DNA of 64,000 nt from the NCBI GenBank assembly GCA_014526335.1, contig JACTAT010000037.1, forward strand, positions 13,599,724 to 13,663,723, given 5' to 3'. Both the position numbers and the translations under genes were made by a program. Numbering within the stretch: position 1 is the first letter of the stretch; each line of letters opens with the position of its first letter. Under the pieces are notes generated by a model. That model was not told the DNA's origin. It did not search any database and saw only the letters and a program-made list of their open reading frames with translations. Below, in pieces: positions 53,801-64,000 of this stretch. This DNA is from Chrysaora quinquecirrha. Lineage: Eukaryota > Cnidaria > Scyphozoa > Semaeostomeae > Pelagiidae.

Positions 53801-56800
53801 TTTCTTGAAAAACGCGTTTAATGTCCAGGATCATGTTTCTAGCAGTCAAAGTATGGACATTTCCGGAAATTACTTCAAGTATCACAGTTCTTGGCGATTA
53901 TTTTTACGTAAGCACGTCAGTTAAATAGAATGCTGAATTTAAAAGCGGAAATAGTTTCTTAGCTTTTTTTACTTCTTCGCCCATATAAAAGAGTTTATTG
54001 ATTTTTAGAAAAAAGGCATATATAGTTTCTTATAAGCGGTTTCTCATAAAAAATGAGTGTAATTAAGTAATTTGGATAAAACGCTGCTAACTAAGTATTA
54101 TTGAAAGATGTGTTAGACATTTAAGATGATGACACAAAAAGAGTTTACCTGTTCCTACGAATGGGTCATACACAAAAGAGCCTTTCGCTACCTAAGAGAA
54201 ACCATTAGTAAATTACATCTTCATCATGTGGATACATTGGCCGAAATGGTCCTCTATCTATTTTACAACATAGCTTAGTATTAACAATTGAAATTAGAAA
54301 ATCATTATAAAAATAATTCATAATCGTATCAACAAGTATGGAATCAAACAAATAGTCGTTTTATAAAAAGAACAGCAGCAGAAAGAAAGATTTATCTATT
54401 TGGTCGAATTCAAGAACTAAACGAGATTTTCGAATGCAAAAGTTAAACTTTTTGCTAAGATTATAATTAATTCAATATCTTCCTGACTCATTAACCAAAT
54501 AAATTGATCTGTCTGGGATAGGCATGCCGTGTTAGGGTATTTACTTTTGCACCTGACAAAGCTGCTGTCTTTCCTGAGCATACAAAGGGTACATCATAGA
54601 AAAGTAGAACTTGCCTACATACGTACTGTTGCAATTACTTTTGATGAAGACACAACTATAACAAAGTGGCTATATACCTTTCCTATGATATCTCTAGTAG
54701 CTCTTTCAAGTAGCGCTCCCTAAAGGTTACGACAATTCCATACTGAGGTCAACAGACATTCACCTCCCACAAAAGTGCGTATTTTGTCTCTATAATTTGA
54801 TCTAAAATCTTCAGATTTGGCAATTGAAGTCTTATCAAAGAGATTTCAAATCGCGAAGGAACTAAAAACCTCTTAACGTCCTTTTAAAAGATTATCCAGT
54901 GTTTATTAAAGTACATGGACAACTATCATGGCTTCCAGAAGTAATATGCAAATCCGCAAAATATGGGTCGCGTGCGAAATTTGAGCGACATGTAACTAGC
55001 CTATACCATTTACAACTTAAATTCTTTCGTTGGTGACAATGTAAGGGAATGCAAGTCATTAAAAAATCAACATTAAGAGAATAAAGCTTTCTGACTCATT
55101 AATCTTAAGAAGTTTAAAGGCAAATGATTTTAAGAATGATACAGTCTTACCTGGCCTTGATTAGCCATAAGAAAAGATAGTTGTGGATCCATCGAAGTAT
55201 TCCCAATAAAATACCTTGTTTTTAGTGAATATTTATGAATCATGTCTCGCTGGCCATTTCCTATCTACTAAAAAACAAACAAAATTTTAGGGTCGAACAT
55301 TAACGTGAAAACAATTTGTCCTGAGGCTCAAAGATTCTCGGGATCTCTGTCAAACTGCCTACTTTCAACTTAGGTAACTGCACATTATTGCAAGGGATCT
55401 TTTACAAATTTCTACTTGTGGGGATTCGCTGAAAAAAGGCACTTCTGAAATACAATGGACAATGGGCTAAAAAAAAAGAAATACAGTAGGGATTGTTGTC
55501 TTCTACCTAATATACAGGGTGTTCCGAAAAAAAGGAACCCACTTTAGAAATAGTTTTTACTTTCGAATCGTAGCTTCAAGACCGATAGAATTTTGTAAGA
55601 ATACTTATTGTGTACATACACTTTTGTGAGTAAAAGGATACGTTTTCATATTTCATCTTCACAAAAATATGCCGTAAAGAATTTCATTGATAAATAAACC
55701 ATTTGCACAAACTTTATGCAAATTTCATGCAATTGGGGATTTCTGTTGCTGGGATAAGTTACAGGAAGAGTTTATCGATACAATCATTGGTTGGTTCAGG
55801 TCAAAGGTTTGAAAAATGATTTATTTAGGCGGAAAAAATTGTGTATGGCGAGTTTTGCTTTTTTGAGGTACAGATTTGACTGCTCTTTGTGTTGACTAAA
55901 AAAATATTGTGTCAAGAGTTTTACTTCTTCCTAGTGTTATTCATGAAGTAAAGCATTATAGATTGGTCTCAGCATAATGCTTGTTCTTTTAAAAATATGG
56001 GTACAAAATTTCATGCTCACAAATTAAATTTTGACTTTGGTACGAAGGTTTCTTTACCGGGTTCCTTTTTTGGAACACCCTGTTGTATAATACTCTTTAC
56101 TGAGCATTTTATAACCTTCCTGGATTCAAAATTGTCAAGAAAAAATAAGAGAACCAATTTTATTTTTCTTTTTTTATCTTGACATTATGTGTAACAATAT
56201 TGAACATAATATCAGGATAACAATCGGAGCACTGAAAAGGACAGTGTGACAATGTGACTGACAGTTGAGAGGTGCAGGACGAAACTAATAAGGAAACAGA
56301 TTACTAAAAGCCACGATAGAAGAACATGAGAAAGACCACATAGATTATATAAGAATCGATGATTGAACAATAATGATGAAAAAAGAGTTAATTAAAATAT
56401 TATTAAGCAAAAGGGAGACTTTTACTGGTGGGGAATCTTTTGTCAACTGATGGGGAAATGTAAGGGCCATGACAGATATTCTCCCCACTAGTTTGTAGGT
56501 TAAAAGATCCCCTGCATCCCGACCGTGCGGGGAAATAAAAACTCAAGCTCTTCTACATATAAAATTCATTTGCAAACAGAAGCATTAGCAGCAACAGCTA
56601 CCTAACACTTAATAGCTTTCAAATAAGGATTGCTTGTAAGTTACCAGTACGAAAAACCATCAATTGTGCCCCAAATAGTGTCACAACTTCCAGACCAAGG
56701 ATGGTGCGGTTCCAAACGTTCTTGACAGAACCGATGATTTGCAAACTATATTATTCTCGCTGTCTATTTATGACGTTAATAGCTACTAAGAGGAGTGTCA

Positions 56801-59800
56801 GGCGAAAAAGCTTATAAGTAAGTCCAAAGATTTTTCTAAAACTTTCTTTTTTCATCAACATTTACACCAAAAATGATCACTTCTACTTTTAATTGCCATA
56901 TTGGTAATGTTTATTTATAACTGCAGCAAGACATTTTCATTCGCAATTAATAATGCTAGACTTGTTGCATAATTTTTGGCAATAGTAGGCGGTGGAATCT
57001 AAAAACTGAAGCTGATATCAACTATTGCACGGAAATTGACAGTTCAAAAAAGTTACATGAGATTTCAAAGATTATACAGGGTGTTCCAAGAAAAAGAACC
57101 TGGCTAAAAACCTTGGTAGTAAAGTCAAAATTTAATATTTAAACATAAAATTTGGTACACGTATTTTTGAAGGAATACAAATGATGCTGACATCTCTTTA
57201 TAATGTTTTACTTTATGTATATCACTAGGAAACCAAATTTGTGACACATTATTTTTTAGTCAACTCAAAGAACAGTCAAATATGCACTTCGAAAAAGCAA
57301 AACTCAGCATAGTAAATGTTTTATACGTGTTTATATCCAATATCCAATTGGTTGACTGTCTAATCCCATCATTTTATTTAACCCTTGGCCTTAATGGGTC
57401 AATTGTTGTATTAATACACCTTTGCTGTAACGTATAGCAGACAATCTTCAATTACAGGAAATGTCGATCGAGTTTCTGCACATGCGTTACTTACCACTGA
57501 AGTTTTATAAAGCACAATTTTATAAAAAGGTGAAGTATGCAACTCAACCCCAACTCATCCTATTACCCAAAAGTTATGTTATATACAGTAGATATTTTGC
57601 CAATCTTTTATAGGCCTTGGAGCCACGGTTCCTCAATAGCTAACAACAGTTTCAAAAGTGGGTTCCTTTCTTGGAACACCCTGTAGATGCGATTCGAAAA
57701 CAATGAGTATATCTATAGCATAATGTAATGAAACAAACCCATCTTCCAAAATATATGTAATTACAAGTCTTCTCTTTATCGTCACGTAGTCCAAAATCAA
57801 GTAGCAAACATAGCACATAATCAGGGTCTTTCATCTTCACTTTCCCTGCAAATTGCAGTAACTTTTCCAGTTTCTGTTGCAAAAATTTGTAATAATAAAC
57901 CTTAGATTTCAGCACAGGAATTTAGAATGATAATAAGCAAAATGATACCAATAAAAGCTTTATGGTTTACACGCGGTGTAAAGCTTTTTTGCAAGGTCAG
58001 AAGTATTTTTTGTATTTTAACCGTAATTAAGCTTAGATATAGCGTGACGAAACAGCAAGCATAGCCAAGTATTTCATTTCAGGCTCACGACTCAAGGCTT
58101 CAAATCCATTTATTTGATGTTTCAATGCCGGAAAACAGTCCTTGCGACATCTGAAGATAATTTTAGCATTCTTTTAGATTGAAACGTCAATAGATGAAAC
58201 GTTTGACTCAAGATTTGGAATTATTTCTGGTCTAGATCAGCATATAGGCCACTCTGGCAGACAAAATTATTGAGCCACCCTAAATGGAGGAATCAAACCG
58301 CACTTCCACTCTAGCATTAACATTTCAGATTTGTGCATTCGATCCATGATCTGGGTATATTTTCTACCATAGAATTTGTTTTGGTCTATTTCTGATATTA
58401 ACGCTATGGGGAACAGAAGGGGGATGAAAGAGAAAGGCAAATTAGTTTCAGTATAAAAGCTAGTATTGCGTTTAATTTTCTCTTATATACTTCATTCAGC
58501 GGTCTATACAATACATTCATCGTTAGCAATTTTTGTAGTATTCAAATTATGTTGATGATCATGCAGTGTTTCCCTCTGAATATTGTGTTTCCCATTTTTC
58601 AAAGTTTTGAAACACTTTAAAGATAAAAAATTGACAAATTTCCAACCCCTTCCTATTTCGACGTATTTATTAACTTTCAGATATTGGTCCATCTTTCGTC
58701 TGTTCTTATTCCCACAATAGACCTTTTCAAAGAGGTCTGGGTCGGCCCGACATTTTTCGGGAAGGTGGCCGCTATTGAAAAGGGAATTCTCTCCACGTGC
58801 AACGACCGGGATTGCAGTCGCTTAAGGAGAGGTAGTGTAGCAAATTTTTCTTCAAATTCACGAACATTGGGAGACAAACAGAGAAAGGGAATCTGCGATA
58901 AAAATCTTGAAAATATCTACAGAATCTCAGGGAAACAAGCTGCAAGTACCTCACAAAAAGAAACAAAACTTGATTAAAAGCGTCCTCGAGCAAATAAGCT
59001 GGGACTCGAATTCTTTCACTTACTCCAAGGAAACGTGAATTTGAAGCAAAATTTGCTGCGCTACCTCTCCTGAAGCAACGACAACCCCGGTCGTTGCACA
59101 AGCAGATGATTCCCTAACTCAACGGCGTCCAACTTCCAGAAAAATGTCGCGCCAACCCAGACTTCATTGAAAAGGTCTATTATAGATCAGAGGAAAAAAA
59201 GTTCGCCAAAAAATTCTTAACCGTTATTGAAAGGCAGAGCATGTGCAAAATCACATGAAAGCATGAAACGTCTGCTTGTTTGCAAAATCAACCACTTCAT
59301 TCAAGGTACAAATAAAAATTTTACTCTTACATTGATCCAAGCTTTTTTACAATCCATAGATAGTTTCTTATTGAAGCCTTCAACATCGACACGAAATGTC
59401 ACATTTTCAGAAGCAAAAATTTTCTGGAAAAAAGAAAAATTCACAATTCAAGTTATTTATCTGCCTTATAAAATTCAATATTGGGAACAAATCACAAAGT
59501 AGCTTAAAAGGTTACGGTGGGCTTTTGCGAGGTAATGAACTACAGTAGTTATTCGGTTATTCCACCCCTCGTTTATCCGGAATTTGATTATCCGGTCCGT
59601 CAAAACTGTTTCACTACGAAAGCATTATTCAGCGAATATTCTGTTTTTCTTTGGCAAACCATTCGAAGATCAAAATCTCACGAAGAAATTATCACAAAAT
59701 TACTCTAAAACCTCAAATACTCTAGTTTGCGGATAATTTTTTGTTTGAAAAATATTCTTTTAAAGCTACTCTTGTGAGTTTGTATCTGGTTTTTTCTGTG

Positions 59801-62800
59801 ATTATATTTTCGATTGTCCGGAATTTTTGGTTATCCGCACACATTTTGAAAATTTTGTGCCCCGAGTAGGCCGGATAATCGAATAACTACTTTAATTGCT
59901 TCTAAGTTCAATCCTTGATCAAACAAACTACATCAGGTTAAGAGACCCACAAAAGACCCATAAAGATTGAAGCCTGTCACTGGTGATCGTTGGTGCTTAC
60001 TTTCCTTTAGTGCTTATTATATATTTCCTTTGGGCACGTTTGGATCCTGAAATGTAAAGAGATTTTGAAGAAAATGGAAGCCGCCTTTGAACAGAAGCTG
60101 CATTTCTCTAGGAAAGATTAACTGAATTTTGGCATTTTCGTTTATTATCTTGTATTATGTAGTATTATGTTCTCATTAATTGAAAAAAGAAGGCAGCCTC
60201 AGATAGGAGCCATCCTTCAATAGTAGACGTAAAAAAACTAACTGATAAGATACTAAGGGGTTGCAAGGCCTATGGATTGACGGGCATGTGCTGTCCAGAT
60301 TTTGCAAACCCATCCATTTATTGTAATGTAGATGGAGGCACTATCTGATGAGTAATAATAAGCTGAATATTAGAGAAATACGACTCATTTTCGAAGCGAG
60401 TTTAACAATTTTTTTTCTCAAGTGAAGTGAATTTTCTTAGTTTTCGCGAATTCCTATCCTCTTTTATGAGGTTTTGATTAAAACCATACCCATGTTTAGA
60501 GAATTCCAGGGTCGAAAACCTCAGAAATATCTCAGAAATAGCAGGAAATCGAAGCTTGCAACTTGAAGCTGAAAATTTTCTTACTTTATCAACATCGTTC
60601 AAGAGGGGAAGAATGGGGAAAAGGAATAGCAAACATTGAAAATAAAAGTATGCAGCATGGATGCTCAAACATTCTCATGGTAGGAAGCTTAGCTTTAAGA
60701 AGACATACTGTGTCTATCAATATCAATAGCAGAATAGTATCTAAACTTCTGATGAACTGTTGTGATTTGTCTTATAACAAAACGTTTTTATCATTTTTGA
60801 GACGAAACAATTTGGATCGCTTAGGTAATGCAGGATTTTTAGCAAATAGTTGTTTCCCTGTTTCAGAAAAAGCTTTTAGCCAGATCAGTATGCCTCTCAG
60901 TTATTTACTTAACGCTGTAAAGAACCCTATATTTGTCACTCTTTCCTCTTTCTGCACAGTTGCATTTGGTTCCTCTTTCTCTAGTCTGCATTATGCCTTT
61001 CTCATTCTTAATCGTTGCTTTTATAGGATCATCGAATAGGTATGTCATCTTGTCACGCGGTTATCCGTAAATTGGTTCCCAAGAATTGCATTTCGTTTTC
61101 TTTCCCGTTTTCCAAATATGTCAGTTCGTTCTGTTTTTGTTGTTATTTCTTGCTCAATAAAATCTGCTTTGACTTTTATGTGTTCTCCAATCATCATTCT
61201 ACTCTCGAACAAAATAGTCACAGCTGCCGCGTCACTAGGTTAATTAGCCGTACAAGTGTAACCTCCAGCAGTACAATACAGATGATTGTGCTGTTCAGGG
61301 TTTTAAGGCTTATATACGACCCCGACCGACTGTGTTTATTTTTGGGACTACTCGTGTTCAAAGCCTTGTGATTTGCGAAAGGCATTGGCATTACATAAAA
61401 GCCAACAGAGTCACGAACTGAGCAGCAAGTTGACACGAAGTGAAGACGGCTGGAAATTTAGTGCGTTAGCTACTTAAAGCCTGGATAATGCCTCATTGCC
61501 GATAATATATCCATCTATCTATGAGCCATTTTGCTGCACGCTGTCCATTGTGTCAATCCAATTACTCCCTTTTATGCTAGCAGTACATGCTGCTCAAGAA
61601 TCTCCAATCCGTCTGCTTATACGGCTCTCTGTTGACTCTTCAATTAATCCACTGATTCAATCAGTGGTCTTCCCGCAGCATCACGCCACCTGATTAATGC
61701 TTAGAACACGTTGCCAATTCAGCACTGCTTCTTGAATGGTGCTTCTCGATCCGCACCTGGCTATAAATTCCACCTATGTCAATTGTTTTGGTCTTTTTCT
61801 GACGTTTATACTATCAGAAGTGTCAGACAAAAAGAGCTTTTAAGTATGTCAAGAAGCTATTTCCTGCAAACTGTTACTTTCTACAATCAGGTGAATTAAA
61901 AACTTCTTATTCTTACAGTTATTTTTTTCATGAAATCACTTCCGGTATGTGTCTTTTTTGTACTGATAATGCCTGTATCGCTTGGCTATGTTCCAACTTT
62001 CGCACCCTTACAGCAAGGCAGAACATAAGTAATATATTTCAAAATCCCCTTTCTGTTGTGTACACTTAAAATTCTCTGAAGTCAATACAGAATTATCATA
62101 GTTTAAAATGAAAATGAAACAGCCAAGAAATCCTGTAAATTAACTATGAGCAAAAGAAAGCAAAGACCTGAATAGACCTTATTTATCAAATGCTCCGGCA
62201 ATTCTTTTTTCTTGAAATCCTAAGATCTTTAAGGACAACAATTTAACAGGCTAGAGCTCTATGATTCAAGCCTGAAAAAGATATACAATAGTACCTTTGC
62301 ATTCTTCTCAATGGAACTTTGCTGATCGTAGATATCATCTATTGTACATCCACAAGCCCAAGATTCCATCATATACCTAGTGAGCAGAAAAAATGATTTC
62401 AGCTCTACATGTGAAGGAGGTGAAACAAGAGAACAACCTATCTCCGAAATATATACATAACTATAACATTACACTTTATACATAAACTTGATTATAACTT
62501 GGAAAATTGAAATGGTTCATTGAATAGGAAAGCGATTGCGTGAAGGAAGCAAATAACGTGACACACTGAACAGCAACTGAATTAATGAACCGAAATACTT
62601 CTTAAATACAACTAAAGGAGTCTGGTAAAGAGTTTAAGAATAATTGACACTACATGACTCTGTTAATGGCATTTCAACGAACATGAGAATATTGGGGATT
62701 TCAGGGATTTTCTGCCCCTTAATCAATTATTTCAAGGTGAAGAGGATATTTCAGGGTGGTTTTGGGAGGTTTTGATAGGTATGAATCTTTTTGGATAATT

Positions 62801-63179
62801 TTGGCTGGTTTTGGGTCTTTTGAATTTTTTGGGGTTTTTGGCTGGTTTTGAGTCATTCTGGTCAAGGTTTTGTTTGCTTCCATGTAAGTTGGATTTTCCA
62901 AATGCAGAAAACCTAAGAGATATCTCACCTCATTAAAACTGTTCGATCTAGAATATTCTTTGCCGCAAACTCAGTTTGAAGTTTGATTGGTAGGAAAGGT
63001 TTCTATGATAAGAAAAGACAAATGATTAATGTTGATTATAAGTAAAGAAGATGAAATATGTTGAAGTAGCCTTTCAAGGCAAAAGGTATAACGAAAAGGC
63101 AACTTACATATAAGTTTACTTCAGAGTAACTTGGGATGTTATATTCGACATTTAGATTTTCAGTAATGGATTTCAGCTC
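47893..63179 (-). CDS. TRMT11: tRNA (guanine10-N2)-methyltransferase, 13 exons found
   Basis: Exons on the minus strand, in coding order: 63179-63108, 63002-62929, 62376-62295, 59423-59331, 57873-57739, 55264-55151, 54191-54149, 53218-53138, 52847-52812, 51537-51406, 50141-50066, 49919-49788, 48013-47893. They total 1,191 bp (397 codons). Every junction is GT-AG and all phases agree. Landmarks in order are YFGRW, FIGNTSMDPQLSFLMANQ, the SAM-binding motif DPFVGTG, CAHFGAYTAGSDID, AIITDPPYG (catalytic DPPY box across a junction), LGGRLVYWLP and the SRRLITM block. These match Trm11/TRMT11 in order and spacing. The known role is N2-methylation of G10 in tRNA with partner TRMT112, in the cytoplasm. 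The first exon (about 25 residues) and the last (about 40) were not found; the first may lie past 64000. Introns hold many transposons. Confidence 0.93.
48230..48275 (+). other. tRNA-like pol III box pair, possible SINE head
   Basis: TTGGCTCTCTGG (A-box-like, near 48236) is followed about 25 bases later by GGTTCGAATCCC (a perfect B-box core, near 48261). The rest does not fold into a normal tRNA as far as I can see. A tRNA-derived SINE or pseudogene in a TRMT11 intron is the likeliest reading. Confidence 0.35.
48354..48869. mobile_element. Pogo/Tigger-like MITE
   Basis: CAGTCAACTCTGTTTAATTC at 48354 and its inverted form (GAATTAGACAGAGTTGCCTG) ending 48869 are flanked by TA on both sides (48352-48353 and 48870-48871). 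CAGTC-ACTCT-TTAATTCGAAC-type ends are those of pogo/Tigger elements as I know them. It is 516 bp with no transposase frame. It lies in a TRMT11 intron. Confidence 0.85.
49279..49785 (+). mobile_element. CR1/L2-like LINE 3' end
   Basis: One frame from 49279 to 49655 reads KTRINKIINLCHESLVRLLN, then LVLSHLDYGNALLFGLPEST, CIQNSAARLVLGPSKFEHIT and LQKLQWLPIKYRIQFKIM. This is the C-terminal region of CR1/jockey-type reverse transcriptases. The 3' end has TTGTAAAGCGCCAAAGATAA, then GCGCTATATAAG and a (TTA)n tail at about 49762-49780, typical of this group. The RT core is missing, so it is 5' truncated. It lies antisense in a TRMT11 intron, its tail touching the splice donor at 49787. Confidence 0.85.
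50150..51400. other. TRMT11 intron, nothing recognised
   Basis: Intronic DNA between the exons at 50141 and 51406. The open frames at 50768-50965 and 51075-51290 show no known motif and are not supported. Confidence 0.5.
51782..52186. mobile_element. Foldback element, ~200-bp arms
   Basis: The left half starts GAATACACCTTTTCAACTAA and the right half ends with its inverted form. The inverted similarity runs almost to the centre (near 51985), with words such as CTTCTAGTCCTTAC, AAAGTTTGAAAA and AAAGGATTTG present in both arms. The two arms have diverged by scattered substitutions. It lies in a TRMT11 intron, and its tip resembles other ATAGACCTTTTC-type elements here. Confidence 0.88.
55515..56082 (-). 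mobile_element. Mariner-type MITE, copy 2
   Basis: CAGGGTGTTCCGAAAAAAAG at the left and TTTTTTGGAACACCCTG at the right are inverted. TA lies on the left side (55513-55514) but TT follows on the right, so one flank has mutated. The inner sequence is inverted relative to copies 1 and 3. 568 bp, in a TRMT11 intron. Confidence 0.88.
57077..57683 (+). mobile_element. Mariner-type MITE, copy 3
   Basis: CAGGGTGTTCCAAGAAAAAG and CTTTCTTGGAACACCCTG ends, with TA on both sides (57075-57076 and 57684-57685). 607 bp. It ends 55 bases from the splice donor of the TRMT11 exon at 57739. Confidence 0.9.
58716..59181. mobile_element. Foldback element, second copy type
   Basis: AATAGACCTTTTCAAAGAGG at the left; the right end reads AAAAGGTCTATT. 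The arms are inverted over about 200 bp, with shared words such as GTGCAACGACCGGG, AGGAGAGGTAG and TTCTTCAAATTCACG-like (right arm inverted). The tip GACCTTTTC is shared with the elements at 29623, 37396 and (as CACCTTTTC) 51782. It lies about 150 bases from the TRMT11 exon at 59331. Confidence 0.88.
59543..59892. mobile_element. Tigger-like MITE, 350 bp
   Basis: CAGTAGTTATTCGGTTATTC at the left and GGATAATCGAATAACTACTT at the right are inverted, with TA flanks (59541-59542 and 59893-59894). Inner GGATAATT and TTATCCGG words repeat inverted. It lies in a TRMT11 intron. Confidence 0.8.
59900..62290. other. TRMT11 intron, nothing else recognised
   Basis: The long intron between the exons at 59331-59423 and 62295-62376. 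Short frames (60563-61039, 61042-61371) show no known family and are not supported. Confidence 0.45.
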
Positions 63180-63352
63180 CTAAAAAATAAAGCATATAAT
63201 AAATCAAAACAAGAATCCAGGGAATGACCTTAAAACCTAATGCAACTTTATGCAGCAAGTAAAAAGCCCATGCTTCCCCAGTGGAAGCAATTTGGAATAG
63301 GCCTGGCCTTTTGAGGGCAAGGATTACACATGCATGCCTAGTCATGCACATA

Positions 63353-63717
63353 CTCTTAGGTGCCTAATTGCTGGGGGTTGGAAAAGGTGGGGGGTTGGAA
63401 TTACCATCAGAATCTAATTGGTGGGGGCAGAAAAATGGGGGTTGGACTTTGCTGGACAAACTTTGTCTGGAAACTGCTGAGATGCAAAGCGAGGGGCCCT
63501 ATAGAGCTTAAAGGCAAAGGAAATCCATAGTTCTAAACAACAAATTGAGTGTATAAGTGAAATTCCACACCAAGAACGTGAAAGTAAGTGTAGTAAAAAC
63601 TATCAACATCAATGTTAATGCAAATGTAATAAGTGGGGGGAGTCCTTAATAAGAGGGGGGGTTGGAAATTTTTCAAAAAATTAATTAGCCGGGGGATGGG
63701 AATTGGGCACCTAAGAG
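63353..63717 (+). mobile_element. TA-flanked MITE, CTCTTAGGTGCC ends
   Basis: CTCTTAGGTGCC at 63353 and GGCACCTAAGAG ending 63717 are perfect inverted 12-mers, with TA on both sides (63351-63352 and 63718-63719). G-rich subterminal blocks (GGGGGTTGGA) occur near both ends. An older copy lies at 22918-23175. Confidence 0.85.
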
Positions 63718-63862
63718 TACTGGCTGTCACTTTGAGGTGTGATTTGTCATGCTCCCAAAAACAAGGAAACAGTTAGAACTGGGAGTCTAACTTGACCTTT
63801 CCTTTCTAAAGTTCTAGAAACTTCACCAAATTTCCCGAGGAAACAAGAAATTCCTGAGAAAC

Positions 63863-64000
63863 CTACAAAAGCTGTTTGTTGACTTCTTTTCTTGAAGAAC
63901 TGTGTGAAGTTTCCGCGCCTTTAACCTTTTCCTTGACATCACTTGATTCAGGCTTCATTTCTTTTTTCATCCTGGTTTCTCCTTTTACAAGGATTACAAA
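63863..64000 (-). CDS. Partial lysine-rich reading frame at right edge
   Basis: Entering from the right edge, the minus strand is open for 45 codons and ends with TAG at 63865-63863. It is rich in K, E and S. It could be the last exon of a neighbouring gene or chance. I see no splice context inside the window and no family. It does not match the missing first exon of TRMT11. Confidence 0.25.
   Translation of the reverse strand, partial: FVILVKGETRMKKEMKPESSDVKEKVKGAETSHSSSRKEVNKQLL

Overview
This is eukaryotic nuclear DNA from an invertebrate animal. The evidence is spliced genes with long introns, intronless class C GPCR genes, a Golgi fucosyltransferase, and a heavy mixed transposon load (BEL/Pao, Penelope-like, several LINEs, and many TA-flanked or foldback MITEs). 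A cnidarian, perhaps an anthozoan, is my best guess. That is inference from the gene and transposon mix, not proven by any one sequence.

Layout. 1-14 kb is a nest of mobile DNA. A complete 6,380-bp BEL/Pao element on the minus strand, with identical 267-bp LTRs and a CAAAG target duplication, sits inside a TA-flanked Tc1/mariner-like MITE. It is followed by a 1.7-kb minisatellite, an array of about 18 short palindromes whose arms change in a matched way, and Penelope-like RT and GIY-YIG fragments separated by a 5'-truncated LINE and a small MITE. A hammerhead-like motif lies downstream of the GIY-YIG fragment. 15-25 kb holds a single-exon coiled-coil gene (minus) and a six-exon LKAAEAR1 orthologue (plus) with two MITEs in its introns. 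25-28.4 kb is a satellite with a period near 198 bp (about 14 copies), bordered on both sides by a second repeat of about 69 bp. 30.6-45 kb is the receptor block: an intronless class C GPCR (minus), an alpha-1,3-fucosyltransferase-like gene (plus) and a second, paralogous intronless class C GPCR (plus). 47.9-63.2 kb is TRMT11, the tRNA guanine-N2 methyltransferase, on the minus strand. I placed 13 exons (397 codons) from splice signals and reading phase; the first and last coding exons were not found. Its introns carry at least eight mobile elements.

How the parts relate. The genes do not form an operon or an obvious pathway. The two receptors are clearly paralogues and keep most of the CaSR/mGluR-type amino-acid pocket residues. 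TRMT11 and LKAAEAR1 are housekeeping and poorly characterised conserved genes respectively. The most unusual features are the covarying palindrome array, the BEL element with identical LTRs but many one-base frame breaks, the repeat block that replaces the BEL protease active site, and the dense MITE and foldback families shared among introns.
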